A DNA stretch of 64,000 bases from JAHJDS01 sp964569795 (GTDB lineage: Bacteria; Desulfobacterota; Desulfarculia; Desulfarculales; JAHJDS01): assembly GCA_964569795.1 (NCBI GenBank), contig CAZMVB010000019.1, positions 1 to 64,000 on the forward strand, in the 5' to 3' direction. This document shows positions 54,134-63,438 of this stretch, in pieces. The notes beneath the pieces are model-generated. The model was given only the letters and a program-made list of their open reading frames with translations, was not told the DNA's origin and searched no databases. The translations under genes were made by a program, and so were the position numbers. Numbering within the stretch: the first letter of the stretch is position 1; each line of letters starts with the position of its first letter.

Positions 54134-55731
54134 TCAGTCGGCCACCCCGGCCAGCTTCTTGGCCATCTTCTTTTTCATGTCCAGCTTGCCCAGCCGGCCG
54201 TACATCACCTTCTNNNNNNNNNNNNNNNNNNNNNNNNNNNNNNNNNNNNNNNNNNNNNNNNNNNNNNNNNNNNNNNNNNNNNNNNNNNNNNNNNNNNNNN
54301 NNNNNNNNNNNNNTTGGCCATCTTCTTTTTCATGTCCAGCTTGCCCAGCCGGCCGTACATCACCTTCTGGGTCTGGGGCGAGCCGGCCCCGTGCATGGAC
54401 TCGACCAGGGCCGTGCCGCCGGTCATGTTCTCGATCAGCCGCAGGATCCGGATCCGGTTCTCGGTGGACACCCCCTCCACGCCGGCCATGTACTTCTCGA
54501 CGTACTTGCCGATCTCGGCGCTCCTGAGGTCGCCCTCGAAGGGCATCGTCGCCAGGATGCCGCCGCAGACGTCGTGGGCCAGCCGGGCGATCTCGTAGAT
54601 GTGGCGGGTGACGTTCTGCTTGGTGCAGTTGGCCAGCAGGGGATCGGGGTAGAAGGCCCCGCTGGGCGTGGCAAAGCCCATGGCCGAGCAGGACACCGAG
54701 CCGGCGTAGACCGTTTCGGTCAGGTGCATCATCTCGGCCAGCTTGTCCTTGATGTGGGAGGCCTTGGCCGTGCCCTGCATGTCGCAGGCCACGGCGCAGG
54801 CCCCGACGATGACGTCACTGACCCCGCCCTTGCAGCCGCCGTAGTTCTGCCGGTGCAGGGTGGCGAACCGCTCGACCAGCGAACCGCTGAACTCGGTCTC
54901 GCCGCACATGAACACCCGATCCATGGGCACGAACACGTCCTCGAACACGAGCAGGGTCTCGCCGCCCACCAGGCCGTAGTCCGGCTTGCCCACGTCGATC
55001 CGGCCCTGGAACTTGCGGTCGTCGTTGGTCTGGCGGCCGAAGATCTGGATGACCCCCGGCGAGTTCAGGGGCACGGCGCAGACCAGGGCGTAGTCGGCGT
55101 CCTCGGGCCGCATGAACTGGGTGGGCATGACCAGGACCTCGTGGCTGTTGGCCGCCCCGGTCTGATGGGCCTTGGCCCCCCGGATGACGATCCCGTCGCT
55201 TTGACGTTCGACCACGCGGGTGAACAGGTCCGGGTCGGCCTGCTGGTGCGGGGCCCGGGACCGGTCGCCCTTGACGTCGGTCATCCCGCCGACGATCATC
55301 TTGTTGGTCTGCTGGACGTATTTCAGGTATTCCAGGAACCGCTGGTGATAGTCGGTCCCCATCTTCTGGTCGATGTCATAGGTGGTCATGTAGGTCGCGT
55401 TCAGGGCGTCCCAGCCCACGCAGCGCTGAAAGCAGGAGCCCGTCTCGTGGGCGATGGCCCGGAGCAGCTGGACTTTCTTGATCAGGTCCTCGACCGACTG
55501 GTGGATGTGGGTGAACCGGGAGATCTTCTGCCCGGTCAGGTGGCTTACGGCCGTGGCCAGGTCCTCGTACTCGGGCATGAGGGCCATCTCATAGGTCTTG
55601 GCCGCGGCGTTGATGTGGGGGATGAAGGCCGGATGTTCGGTCACGTCCTCGACCCGCTGGCCGTCGTAATAGACCACGTGGCCCTGCTTTTGGAGGCTCT
55701 GGATGTAGTCTTGTTTGGTTTGGATGTCCAT
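54134..55731 (-). CDS. abfD: 4-hydroxybutyryl-CoA dehydratase (AbfD), interrupted by artefactual gap
   Basis: Radical enzyme with flavin and [4Fe-4S] that dehydrates 4-hydroxybutyryl-CoA to crotonyl-CoA and isomerises vinylacetyl-CoA. Removing the 155 artefactual bases gives 480 residues. All four known cluster ligands are in register with the clostridial enzyme (C99, C103, H292, C299): here C100 and C104 in TGSCFQRCVGWDALNA, and H293 and C300 in LHRQNYGGCKGG. C-terminus: KLDMKKKMAKKLAGVAD. The ATG at 55731 overlaps the upstream stop (TGATG) and has GGGGAAA six bases before; a GTG lies one codon earlier. Last gene of liv cluster 2. It gives the pathway its likely identity. Confidence 0.95.
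54159..54368. other. Scaffold gap with duplicated 55-bp flanks, inside abfD
   Basis: 100 N occupy 54214-54313; the 55 bases at 54159-54213 equal 54314-54368. Removing 155 bases restores the abfD frame to 481 codons. Same signature as the gap at 15804. Confidence 0.92.
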
Positions 55732-56000
55732 CACGTCTTTCCCCTGTCAATGAGGAGGCCGACCACCTCGGAGGGTGGAGTTCGTTCTTCTTTCAAGCAT
55801 ATCAGCGGCCGGTCCGATGATAACTCCCCGGTGGGACAGGCCCGCTGGCAGCCGCAGATCAGCAGGACCGCCCGGTGCCCGGGGTCGTCCAGGCCGACCC
55901 ACTGGATCGAGTCCCCGGCGGCCGCCGCTATTTTCCCGAAATATTCCGCCCGGTCATAGGCCGGGTCGCATCCGCCGCAGAATTTGAGGGCGACCTTCAA
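55731..56000 (-). CDS. Small CGGC-type cysteine protein
   Basis: 89 residues from a TTG start at 56000, two Cys clusters: KFCGGCDPAYDR at the N-terminus and LICGCQRACPTGEL in the middle. The CGGC-x-P-x-YDR signature is seen in small, probably metal- or cluster-binding proteins of anaerobes, of unknown function. It starts three bases after the acyl-CoA synthetase stop and ends overlapping abfD as TGATG, so translation is coupled to both. A role in cluster delivery or assembly for AbfD is a guess. Confidence 0.8.
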   Translation of the reverse strand: MKVALKFCGGCDPAYDRAEYFGKIAAAAGDSIQWVGLDDPGHRAVLLICGCQRACPTGELSSDRPLICLKEERTPPSEVVGLLIDRGKT

Positions 56001-56003
56001 ACC

Positions 56004-57539
56004 TCAGCGCCGGGGCGCGTCGCCCGGCGGCACCTGGTCCCGGAGGGCCTTCTTGAGGACCTTGCCGCCCGGGTTGCGGGGCAGTTCGGTCACGAAGCTG
56101 ACCGAGGCCGGGACCTTGTAGTCGGCGATCAGGCCCCGGCAGTGGGCGATGACCTCGTCCTCGCCGGCCGTTTTGCCCGGGGCCAGGACCACGAAGGCGT
56201 GGACCGATTCGCCGAAGATGCTGTGGGCCCGGGGGACCACCGCCGCCTCGAGGACCGCCGGGTGGGCCACCAGGGCGCTCTCGACCTCGATGGAATAGAT
56301 GTTCTCGCCGCCCCGGACGATCATGTCCTTCTTGCGGTCGGCGATATAGACGAAACCCTCGGGGTCGATCCGGGCCACGTCGCCGGTGGACAGCCACCCG
56401 TCCCGGATGTTCTGGGCCGTGGCCTCGGGCTTGTTCCAGTAGCTGGCGACCACGTTGGGCCCCTTGATCAGCAGCTCGCCGGGCGTGTCCGGCGGCAGGT
56501 CCCGGCCGGCGTCGTCCACCACCCGCAGGCCGACGCCGCTGACCGGCAGGCCGACGCTGCCGGCCTTGCGGACCGCGTCGCAGGCCGGCAGGACCGTGGT
56601 CAGGGAGCTGGTCTCGGTCAGGCCGTAGGCGTTGTACAGGTCCACGCCCAGCCGCCGCTGCAGGGCGACGATGGTCTCCGAGTCCATGGGCGCCCCGCCG
56701 TAGGCGCACAGCCGGAGAGACGACAGGTCGGTCCCCTCCAGGGCCTCGTTGACCAGCATCAGGACGTACATGGTCGGCACGTTGAACATGATTGACACCC
56801 GGTGCTGGGCCACCAGCCGGATCATCTCGGCGGTGTTGTAGGCCCGCATGATGGCGCAGGTCCCGCCCACGTAGAACATGGCCAACAGCTGGGAGTTGAG
56901 CCCGGTGACGTGGAACAGGGGCACCACGATCAGGGTGGTGTCGCTCTCCTTGTAGTTGAGGTGGGCCCCGCAGTTGCGGGCGTTGTAGAAGAAATTGCCG
57001 TGGCTCATGACCGCGCCCTTGGGCAGGCCGGTGGTGCCCGAGGTGTACATCACGCAGGCCGGCGAATCCAGCTCCAGGTCGGGTTTTCCGCTCGGTTCGG
57101 GCCCCGGACTAATTAAATCGGAAAAATCTTCAGCGCCCGGCTTGGGCTCCTCACCGGCGTAGATCAGGCGCGGCTGGCGGTCCAGGCTGTCCTTGAAGGC
57201 CAGCCAGGTCTCCCAGAACTGGTAGCCCAGCAGGAGCGTCTCGGCCCCCGAGTCGTTGACGATGTAGGTGAATTCCTTGGGGGCCAGGCGGTTGTTCAGG
57301 GGGACGACCACGGCCCCCAGGTAGAGGGCGGCGAAGTAGCTCAGGCAGAACTCGACGCAGTTGGGGAAGAGCAGGGCCACCCGGTCCCCCGGTCCGACCC
57401 CCAACTCCTGGAGGCGGGCGGCCAGGGCCAGGGCCCGGGCCCGGGTCTCAGCAAAGGTCAGCGTCAGGTCGCCCTCGACGAGGGCGACCTTGTCCGGCAG
57501 CCGGGCCGCGGCATTTTCCAATATGTCAGGGACTAACAT
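56004..57539 (-). CDS. AMP-forming acyl-CoA synthetase
   Basis: 511-residue member of the acyl-CoA synthetase/ligase superfamily. Motifs: P-loop YTSGTTGLPKGAVMSHGN, YGLTETSS, GELLIKGPNVVASYWNKP, GWLSTGDVARID, and DRKKDMIVRGGENIYSIEVE, then KVLKKALRDQ with the catalytic Lys. It would make the CoA ester of a carboxylic acid, here plausibly 4-hydroxybutyrate. Specificity cannot be read with certainty. 58 bases after the SDR gene. Confidence 0.92.
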   Translation of the reverse strand: MLVPDILENAAARLPDKVALVEGDLTLTFAETRARALALAARLQELGVGPGDRVALLFPNCVEFCLSYFAALYLGAVVVPLNNRLAPKEFTYIVNDSGAETLLLGYQFWETWLAFKDSLDRQPRLIYAGEEPKPGAEDFSDLISPGPEPSGKPDLELDSPACVMYTSGTTGLPKGAVMSHGNFFYNARNCGAHLNYKESDTTLIVVPLFHVTGLNSQLLAMFYVGGTCAIMRAYNTAEMIRLVAQHRVSIMFNVPTMYVLMLVNEALEGTDLSSLRLCAYGGAPMDSETIVALQRRLGVDLYNAYGLTETSSLTTVLPACDAVRKAGSVGLPVSGVGLRVVDDAGRDLPPDTPGELLIKGPNVVASYWNKPEATAQNIRDGWLSTGDVARIDPEGFVYIADRKKDMIVRGGENIYSIEVESALVAHPAVLEAAVVPRAHSIFGESVHAFVVLAPGKTAGEDEVIAHCRGLIADYKVPASVSFVTELPRNPGGKVLKKALRDQVPPGDAPRR

Positions 57540-57597
57540 ATATGGCTCCCATCCGATTCATATTTACCTGATAAGCTTCGGCTCGCTCCGCTACCGC

Positions 57598-58362
57598 CTA
57601 CCAGACGGTCCAGCCTCCGTCGATGTAGATGACCTGGCCGGTGATGAAGTCCGAGGCCGGCGCGGCCAAAAAGATGATGATGCCCTTGATCTCCTCGGGC
57701 TGTCCCCAGCGGCCCATGGGGGTCCGCTCGTTGATGAAGTTGAACCGCTCCGGGTCGTTCCGCAACTGGGCCACCAGCTCGGTCTCGAAGTAGGTCGGGG
57801 CCACGGCGTTGACCCGGACGCCCAGCTTGGCCCACTCCAGGGCCATGACCCGGGTCATCTGGTTGACGCCGCCCTTGGCGCTGGCGTAGGCCAGCATGTT
57901 GGGCAGGCCCACTCCGCCCAGGATCGAGCTGATGTTGATCACCTTGCCGTAGCCCCGGTCGATCATCTGGGGCACGACGGCCTGGGCGACCAGGTAGTAG
58001 CCCTTGAGGTTGGTGTCGATCACCCAGTCCCACTTGTCCTCCTCGTACTCGAGGACCGGGACCCGGTGGTTGACCCCGGCGTTGTTGAGCAGGATGTCGA
58101 TTCGCCCGAAATGGTCCAGGATGTCCTGGACGCCGGCCCTGACCTTGTCCCTGGACAGGACGTCAAGTACAAAACCCTCGGACCGGCGGCCCAGGGCCCG
58201 GATGTCGGCCGAGACCCGTTTCAGGTCATCGGGATTTCGGCCGCAGACGGCCACGTCGGCCCCGGCCTCGGCCAGGGCGTGGGCCGCCACCTCGCCCAGC
58301 CCCCGGGTCGAGCCGGTGACCAGGGCGACCTTGCCCGACAGATCGAAAAGTTGGTGGTCCAT
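57598..58362 (-). CDS. SDR-family oxidoreductase (FabG-like)
   Basis: 254 residues. NAD(P)-binding TGSTRGLGEVAAHALAEAG; NNAGVN; catalytic Ser in INISSILGG; Tyr-x3-Lys in YASAKGGVN; C-terminal DGGWTVW. Members reduce or oxidise 3-oxoacyl or hydroxy compounds. In this operon it might act on a hydroxyacyl intermediate. The ATG at 58362 follows CAGGG; an in-frame start at 58410 (after MAKPAASPLKKTT) is possible. 75 bases after livF2. Confidence 0.9.
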   Translation of the reverse strand: MDHQLFDLSGKVALVTGSTRGLGEVAAHALAEAGADVAVCGRNPDDLKRVSADIRALGRRSEGFVLDVLSRDKVRAGVQDILDHFGRIDILLNNAGVNHRVPVLEYEEDKWDWVIDTNLKGYYLVAQAVVPQMIDRGYGKVINISSILGGVGLPNMLAYASAKGGVNQMTRVMALEWAKLGVRVNAVAPTYFETELVAQLRNDPERFNFINERTPMGRWGQPEEIKGIIIFLAAPASDFITGQVIYIDGGWTVW

Positions 58363-58437
58363 TGTCAACCCTGTTGTTTTTTTGAGCGGTGAGGCCGCCG
58401 GTTTCGCCAACCAAGGCGGCTGTTTTTGGTCCGCGGT

Positions 58438-59139
58438 TCAAACGGCCAGGTACTTCTTGACGATCTCCTCGTTGTTCCAGATGGCCTCCATGGCGTCGCC
58501 GAACACGACCCGGCCCTTTTCCATGATGTATCCCCGGCCGCAGACCCCCCGGCAGAACTTGAGGTTCTGGTCGGCCAACAGGATGGTGATGCCCCGGTCC
58601 CGGATGGCCTCGATGGCCTCGGCCAGGGCCCGGACGATCAGCGGGGCCAGGCCCTCGGAGGGCTCGTCCAGGAGGATCATCGTCGGGTTGGCCATCAGGG
58701 CCCGCCCCAGGCTGAGCATCTTCTTCTCGCCGCCGGACATGTTGAGGCCCTTCTGGCGGCGACGCTCGTGGAGCACGGGAAAGAGTTCCTCGACCCGGTC
58801 CAGGGTCCAGTAGCCGGTCCGCCTGGACAGGCGGCGGGCGATCTCCAGGTTCTCGCGGCAGGTCAGGTCCGGAAAGATGCGCAGGTCGTCTGGCATGTAG
58901 GCCAGGCCCAGGCGGGACAGTTTGAAGGCCTTGAGCCTCTGGGTCGGCCGGCCGTCGAAGTCGATGGTCCCCGAGGCCGGCGGGGTGAGGCCCATGATCG
59001 ACCTCAGGGTCGTGGTCTTGCCCACCCCGTTGCGGCCCAGGAGGGCCACCACCTCGCCCCGGTCCACGGCCAAGGACACGTCCTGGAGGACGTGGGAGGT
59101 GCCGTAATAGGTGTTGACGCCGTTGAGCTCGAGCAGCAT
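58438..59139 (-). CDS. livF: LivF-type ABC ATPase (importer 2)
   Basis: 233 residues with intact Walker A GRNGVGKTTTLRSIMG, signature MSGGEKKMLSLGRALM, Walker B MILLDEPSEGLAPLIV. In contrast to the importer 1 LivF, the Walker A Lys is present. ATG at 59139 overlaps livG2 stop (TGATG). Confidence 0.95.
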   Translation of the reverse strand: MLLELNGVNTYYGTSHVLQDVSLAVDRGEVVALLGRNGVGKTTTLRSIMGLTPPASGTIDFDGRPTQRLKAFKLSRLGLAYMPDDLRIFPDLTCRENLEIARRLSRRTGYWTLDRVEELFPVLHERRRQKGLNMSGGEKKMLSLGRALMANPTMILLDEPSEGLAPLIVRALAEAIEAIRDRGITILLADQNLKFCRGVCGRGYIMEKGRVVFGDAMEAIWNNEEIVKKYLAV

Positions 59140-59897
59140 CAGGCCACCTCCTCGCCCAGGTAGCACTCCCGGACCAGGTCGTCGCTGCTGACCCGGGCCG
59201 GGTCCCCGTCGCAGATGATCTCGCCCCGGTGCAGGACCAGGATCCGGTCGGACAGGGAGAAGACCACGTCCATGTCGTGCTCGACGATCACAAAGGTGGT
59301 CACCCCCTCGTCATTGAGGCGGCGGATGTCCTCCATGATCTGGACCCGCTCCACCGGGTTCATGCCGGCGGTGGGCTCGTCCAGGAACAACAGCTTGGGC
59401 CGGGCGGCCAGGGCGATGGCCACCTCCAAAAGCCGCTGGTCCCCGTGGGACAGTTCCGAGGCCAGCAGCCCGGCCGTGTCGGCCAGCCCGACCCGCTCCA
59501 GCAGGGCCGTCACCTCGTCGTGGACGCGGGTCTCCCTGGCCAGGGGACGCCAGAATCCGTGACCCCGGCGCTGGACGGTCAGGACCGGAATGGCGATGTT
59601 GTCGAACACGGTCAGGTGGGGAAAGACGTTGACCACCTGGAAGGAGCGGCAGACCCCCTGCTTGACCCGGCGGTGGATGGGCAGCCGGGTGATGTCCTTG
59701 CCCTGGAAATATATCCGGCCGGCGTCGGCCTTGAGCTGGCCGGTGATGACGTTGATCAGGGTCGATTTGCCCGCCCCGTTGGGACCGATGATCGAGGTCA
59801 GGACCCCGGCCTCGAAGACGATGTCCAGGTCCTGGGCGCAGACCACCTTGCCAAAGGCCTTGGCCAGGCCCTTGACCTCCATCAGCGGCGCGGTCAT
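59139..59897 (-). CDS. livG: LivG-type ABC ATPase (importer 2)
   Basis: 252 residues. Walker A GPNGAGKSTLINVITG, signature LASELSHGDQRLLEVAIALA, Walker B LLFLDEPTAGMNPVERVQ, H-loop IVEHDMDVVF. The ATG at 59897 overlaps the livM2 stop as ATGA, with GGAGG before it. Start at 59897 rejects a longer 5' frame that is a shadow of livM2. Confidence 0.95.
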   Translation of the reverse strand: MTAPLMEVKGLAKAFGKVVCAQDLDIVFEAGVLTSIIGPNGAGKSTLINVITGQLKADAGRIYFQGKDITRLPIHRRVKQGVCRSFQVVNVFPHLTVFDNIAIPVLTVQRRGHGFWRPLARETRVHDEVTALLERVGLADTAGLLASELSHGDQRLLEVAIALAARPKLLFLDEPTAGMNPVERVQIMEDIRRLNDEGVTTFVIVEHDMDVVFSLSDRILVLHRGEIICDGDPARVSSDDLVRECYLGEEVA

Positions 59898-60886
59898 GAT
59901 TCGCCTCCGGAGGGCTTGGCCGACCACCACCTGGTCCAGGACCTCTCGATCCCGCCCATCACCCCGCCGCGGAAGCCCATGATCACGATCAACAGGATGA
60001 TCCCGAAGCCGAGCATCCACTGCTCGGTGAATCGCTGGGCGATCTCCTGGAGCACGACGAAGATGGCGCTGCCCACCAGGGGCCCGGTGAAGGTCTGGAG
60101 GCCGCCGATGAGCGACACCAGGACCGGCTCGGCGCTGAAGGTCCAGTGGGCCCAGTGGACGTCGGTGTTGTAACTGAGCATGGTGTGCAGCGACCCGGCC
60201 AGGGCGGCGAACAGGGCCGAGATCACGAAGACCGCCAGGCGGTATTGCATGACCGAGGCCCCGGCGAACTTGGTCCGCTGCTCGTTCTCCCGGATCCCGG
60301 CCAGGACCAGACCAAAGGACGAGGACCGGATGCGGTGGATGACGAAGATGGTCAGGGCGAAACAGAACAGGACCAGCCAATAGAAATGGCCCTTGGCCAG
60401 GGGCAGGTGGACCACAAACAGGTTGATGGACCCCCGAGTGAGGCCCACCAGGCCGTCGTCGCCGCCGACCACCTGGCCGCCGGGGAGGGTGAACCTCACG
60501 TTCCAGAGCAGGGAGAAGACCATCATCCCGAAGGCCAGGGTCAGCATGGCGAAGTAGATGGCCGTGTGCCTCACGCAGAAGAAGCCGATGATCAGGGCCA
60601 GGATCGCCGCCACGGCCAGCCCGGCCAGGATGCCCAGGACCGGGTCGCTGCTGATCTGGTACTGCTGCAGCAGACCCAGACCGTAGGCCCCGGCGGCGTA
60701 AAAGGCCCCGTGGCCGAAGGACAGCAGGCCGGTCCGGCCCAGGAGCAGGTTGAAGCCCAGGGCGAAGATGCCCAGGAGCATGACCCGCATGGTCAGGTAC
60801 TGGGCAAAGCGGCCGGCGAACAGGCCGATGACCACCAGCAGGGCCGCCACCAGGCCGACCACCACCCAGGTAGGCCAGCGTTGCAT
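59894..60886 (-). CDS. livM: LivM-type ABC permease (importer 2)
   Basis: 330 residues, about nine helices; signature LLLGRTGLLSFGHGAFYAAG near the N-terminus and GLVLAGIRENEQRTKFAGAS as ATPase-coupling loop. Closely resembles the importer 1 LivM, so the two systems probably share ancestry. Starts directly after the livH2 stop. Confidence 0.94.
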   Translation of the reverse strand: MQRWPTWVVVGLVAALLVVIGLFAGRFAQYLTMRVMLLGIFALGFNLLLGRTGLLSFGHGAFYAAGAYGLGLLQQYQISSDPVLGILAGLAVAAILALIIGFFCVRHTAIYFAMLTLAFGMMVFSLLWNVRFTLPGGQVVGGDDGLVGLTRGSINLFVVHLPLAKGHFYWLVLFCFALTIFVIHRIRSSSFGLVLAGIRENEQRTKFAGASVMQYRLAVFVISALFAALAGSLHTMLSYNTDVHWAHWTFSAEPVLVSLIGGLQTFTGPLVGSAIFVVLQEIAQRFTEQWMLGFGIILLIVIMGFRGGVMGGIERSWTRWWSAKPSGGES

Positions 60887-61873
60887 CTATGACGCCTCCC
60901 CGAACAGGCCCTCGGGACGCCAGAGCAGGACCAGGGCCATCAGGATGAAGATCAGGAACATGTCAAAGGCCGGAAAGAACCTCGTTCCGGCGGCGGACAG
61001 CAGGCCGATGACCAGGGCGCCCAGGAAGGCGCCCTTGAGGCTGCCCAGACCGCCGATGACCGCCACGACAAAGGCCTCGATGATGATCGTTTCGCCCATG
61101 CCCGGGGTCAACAGCCCGACGTAAGGCACGGCCAGGCCGCCCCCCAGGGCCCCCAGCCAGGTGCCGAAGACGAACACGGCCGTGAACAGGGCCGGCACCT
61201 TGACCCCCAGGGCCGAGGCCATCTCCCGGTCCGAGGCCGCGGCCCGGATGATCCGGCCGGCCCAGGTCCGCTCCAGGGCCAGCCACAGCCCCAGGGCCAC
61301 CAGGGGGCCGACGACGATGATGAACAGGCTGTAGATGGGGAATCCCCGGCCCAGGATGGTCCACGACCCGGCCAGACCGGCCACACTGGGCGAGGTGATC
61401 GTCCCCGGCCCCCAGAATATCTTGAGCCGGACCGCATTGTCGATGATCAGGACAAAGGCGAAGGTCAGCAGGAGTTGGTAGGCCAGTTCGAGGTGGTAGA
61501 CGTAGCGCAGGAAGAACCGCTCGATGATGAACCCGGCCAGGCAGACGAACAGCGGTCCGACGATCAGGCCCAGCCAGAAGTTGTGGAACAGCAGACCCAG
61601 GAAGGTGTAGCTGCAGTAGGCGCCCAGCATGTACAGGGCGCCGTGGGCGAAGTTGAGCACGCCCAGGACACCGAAGATCAGGGTCAGCCCGCTGGCCACC
61701 AGCCAGATGAACATCCCCTTGGCCAGGCCGTCCAGATAGACGTGGACCAGGGATTGGAAGGTCACCGCGCCGGTCAGGATGAGCACGGCCTGCCCGGCGA
61801 ACAGCAGGGCCAGAATGCAAACGACGACGATGCCCGGCCCCCGGGGGAGGCCGCTTCGCTCGGCGGAGTCCAT
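60887..61873 (-). CDS. livH: LivH-type ABC permease (importer 2)
   Basis: 328 residues with about eight helices; conserved FGVLGVLNFAHGALYMLGAY and IIRAAASDREMASALGVKVP coupling loop, and GGLGSLKGAFLGALVIG. The ATG at 61873 has GGAGACAAG directly before. A start at 61930 lacks such a site. Confidence 0.94.
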   Translation of the reverse strand: MDSAERSGLPRGPGIVVVCILALLFAGQAVLILTGAVTFQSLVHVYLDGLAKGMFIWLVASGLTLIFGVLGVLNFAHGALYMLGAYCSYTFLGLLFHNFWLGLIVGPLFVCLAGFIIERFFLRYVYHLELAYQLLLTFAFVLIIDNAVRLKIFWGPGTITSPSVAGLAGSWTILGRGFPIYSLFIIVVGPLVALGLWLALERTWAGRIIRAAASDREMASALGVKVPALFTAVFVFGTWLGALGGGLAVPYVGLLTPGMGETIIIEAFVVAVIGGLGSLKGAFLGALVIGLLSAAGTRFFPAFDMFLIFILMALVLLWRPEGLFGEAS

Positions 61874-61969
61874 CTTGTCTCCATCGGCCCGGGCCCGCTC
61901 CCCAGGGCGCCCGGACCGGCCGGAAATCATTCCGGCCGCCGCGGGGTCCGCGGCGGCCGGGAATGGGGT

Positions 61970-63259
61970 TTAGGACTTGAAGGGCGGGAAGCAGCCCGGG
62001 CCCTTGAACGGCGGCCGATTGAAGCAGGCCTTGGCCGGGATGAGGACCTGCTTACCCATGATCTTGAAGGGGTACTTCCGGCTGCCCACGGTCAGGCCCC
62101 AGGGCACGCTGTAGACGGCCTGATGGTCCGCCTTGCGGAAGACGCGGTGGCCGGCCGGGCTGTAGAGGGTCATGCCTTCCAGGGTCTTGATGACCTTGCC
62201 CGGGTCCTTGCTGCCGCACCGCTCGACGGCCTTCTTGAAGGCGTAGAGGGCCGAGTAGCCGGTCTCGGAGACGTAGGCCGGGTAGTGCTTCCACCGCTTG
62301 TGGAAGCGGGCGACCCAATGCCGGTTCCGGGCGGTGTGGGGATACTGGAAGTAGTAGCGGCCCGAGATCCAGATGTTGTTGGGCATGTCTTTGCCCAGGC
62401 CCTCGAGGACGTCCATGGCCGCGCCCACGGGGAACATGACGTGCTTGATCTGCTTGAACAGGCCGGCCTGCTTGGCCTGCTTGACAAAGGTGATCAGCTC
62501 GCCGGCCCATTCGGTCGAGTACAGGCCGTCGGGCTTGGCGTCCATGATCTTGTTGATGTGGGACCGGAAGTCGGTGGTCCCGAAGGGGGCCCAGGAATCG
62601 GCGATGAACTTGACGCCCGGCTTGACCTTGCCCAGGGTGCGCTTGAACATGTTCCAGCAGGTGTAGCCATACTCGTACTTGGGGCTGATGGTCGCCCAGG
62701 TCTTGGCCGGCAGGTGCCTGGCGACCAAGGCGGCGGCGTTGCCGTCCTGGTAGGTCGGGGTGCTGATCCGGAAGATCTCCTTGATGCCCTTCTTAAAGAC
62801 CTCGATCTCGTTCAGCTTCTCGGTGGCGGCGTGGGTGATCATGATCGGCTTGCCCAGTTGCTTCATCACCGGGGCCAGGGCCAGGGCCTGTCCCGAGGAA
62901 TCGACGCCGGCCAGGAAGTCGGCGCCCCAGGAATCGACGAAGTAGCGGGCGTTCTTGATGGCCTGGGCCTTGCCCAGGGTCGAGTCGCGGAAGTTGACCA
63001 CGACCTTGGCCCCGGCGATGCCGCCCTTCTTGTTGATCTCGTCGGCGGCCATGAACACGCCCATCTTGTGGAACTCGCCATAACCGGCCAGGGTCCCCGA
63101 GTTGATGGCCTGGTAGCCGATTTTGATCGGCCCCTTGATCTTGGCTCCGGCGGCCCACAGACTGGTCGGCTTGAGGGCGCCGGCTCCCAGACCGGCGGCG
63201 GCCCCAGTCACCAGGCCGGCCTTCACAAAGTCTCGTCTGGTCATTGATTTGTCACCCAT
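61970..63259 (-). CDS. livK: LivK-like periplasmic binding protein (importer 2), Tat-type signal
   Basis: 429 residues, first gene of importer 2. TRRDFVKAGLVTGAAAGLGA is a Tat-like twin-arginine signal, as in the first cluster. Mature fold: IKIGYQAINSGTLAGYGEFH, GVDSSGQALALAPVMKQLG, YVSETGYSALYAFKKAVERC. AGGAGGT precedes the ATG at 63259; the frame is open back to 63451 without a good site. The ligand cannot be named. A sigma-70-type promoter lies about 180 bases upstream. Confidence 0.92.
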   Translation of the reverse strand: MGDKSMTRRDFVKAGLVTGAAAGLGAGALKPTSLWAAGAKIKGPIKIGYQAINSGTLAGYGEFHKMGVFMAADEINKKGGIAGAKVVVNFRDSTLGKAQAIKNARYFVDSWGADFLAGVDSSGQALALAPVMKQLGKPIMITHAATEKLNEIEVFKKGIKEIFRISTPTYQDGNAAALVARHLPAKTWATISPKYEYGYTCWNMFKRTLGKVKPGVKFIADSWAPFGTTDFRSHINKIMDAKPDGLYSTEWAGELITFVKQAKQAGLFKQIKHVMFPVGAAMDVLEGLGKDMPNNIWISGRYYFQYPHTARNRHWVARFHKRWKHYPAYVSETGYSALYAFKKAVERCGSKDPGKVIKTLEGMTLYSPAGHRVFRKADHQAVYSVPWGLTVGSRKYPFKIMGKQVLIPAKACFNRPPFKGPGCFPPFKS

Positions 63260-63312
63260 GGGAGACCTCCTGTTTTGGTTTGTCCGTAAAGACAGCTCTC
63301 CCCCCTGGGAGA

Positions 63313-63328
63313 GATTAGTCTCCTGAAC
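63313..63328. promoter_or_regulatory. Imperfect copy of the XRE operator in the livK2 leader
   Basis: GATTAGTCTCCTGAAC is 13/16 identical to the perfect dyad GTTCAGTATCCTGAAC in front of the XRE gene. It lies inside the livK2 leader. A third, half-site copy (ATCCTGAAT) occurs at 63450-63458 between the -35 and -10 of the livK2 promoter. Confidence 0.5.
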
Positions 63329-63438
63329 GCCGACCAGGTGTCGGCCCGGTTTGCAGGGCCGATTGAAAACCCCCGCCCCCCTTCCGAGGGCCGGCCTGGT
63401 GAGTGCCGACGCCCGGCCCGGTTGAGCCTCCATTACCA

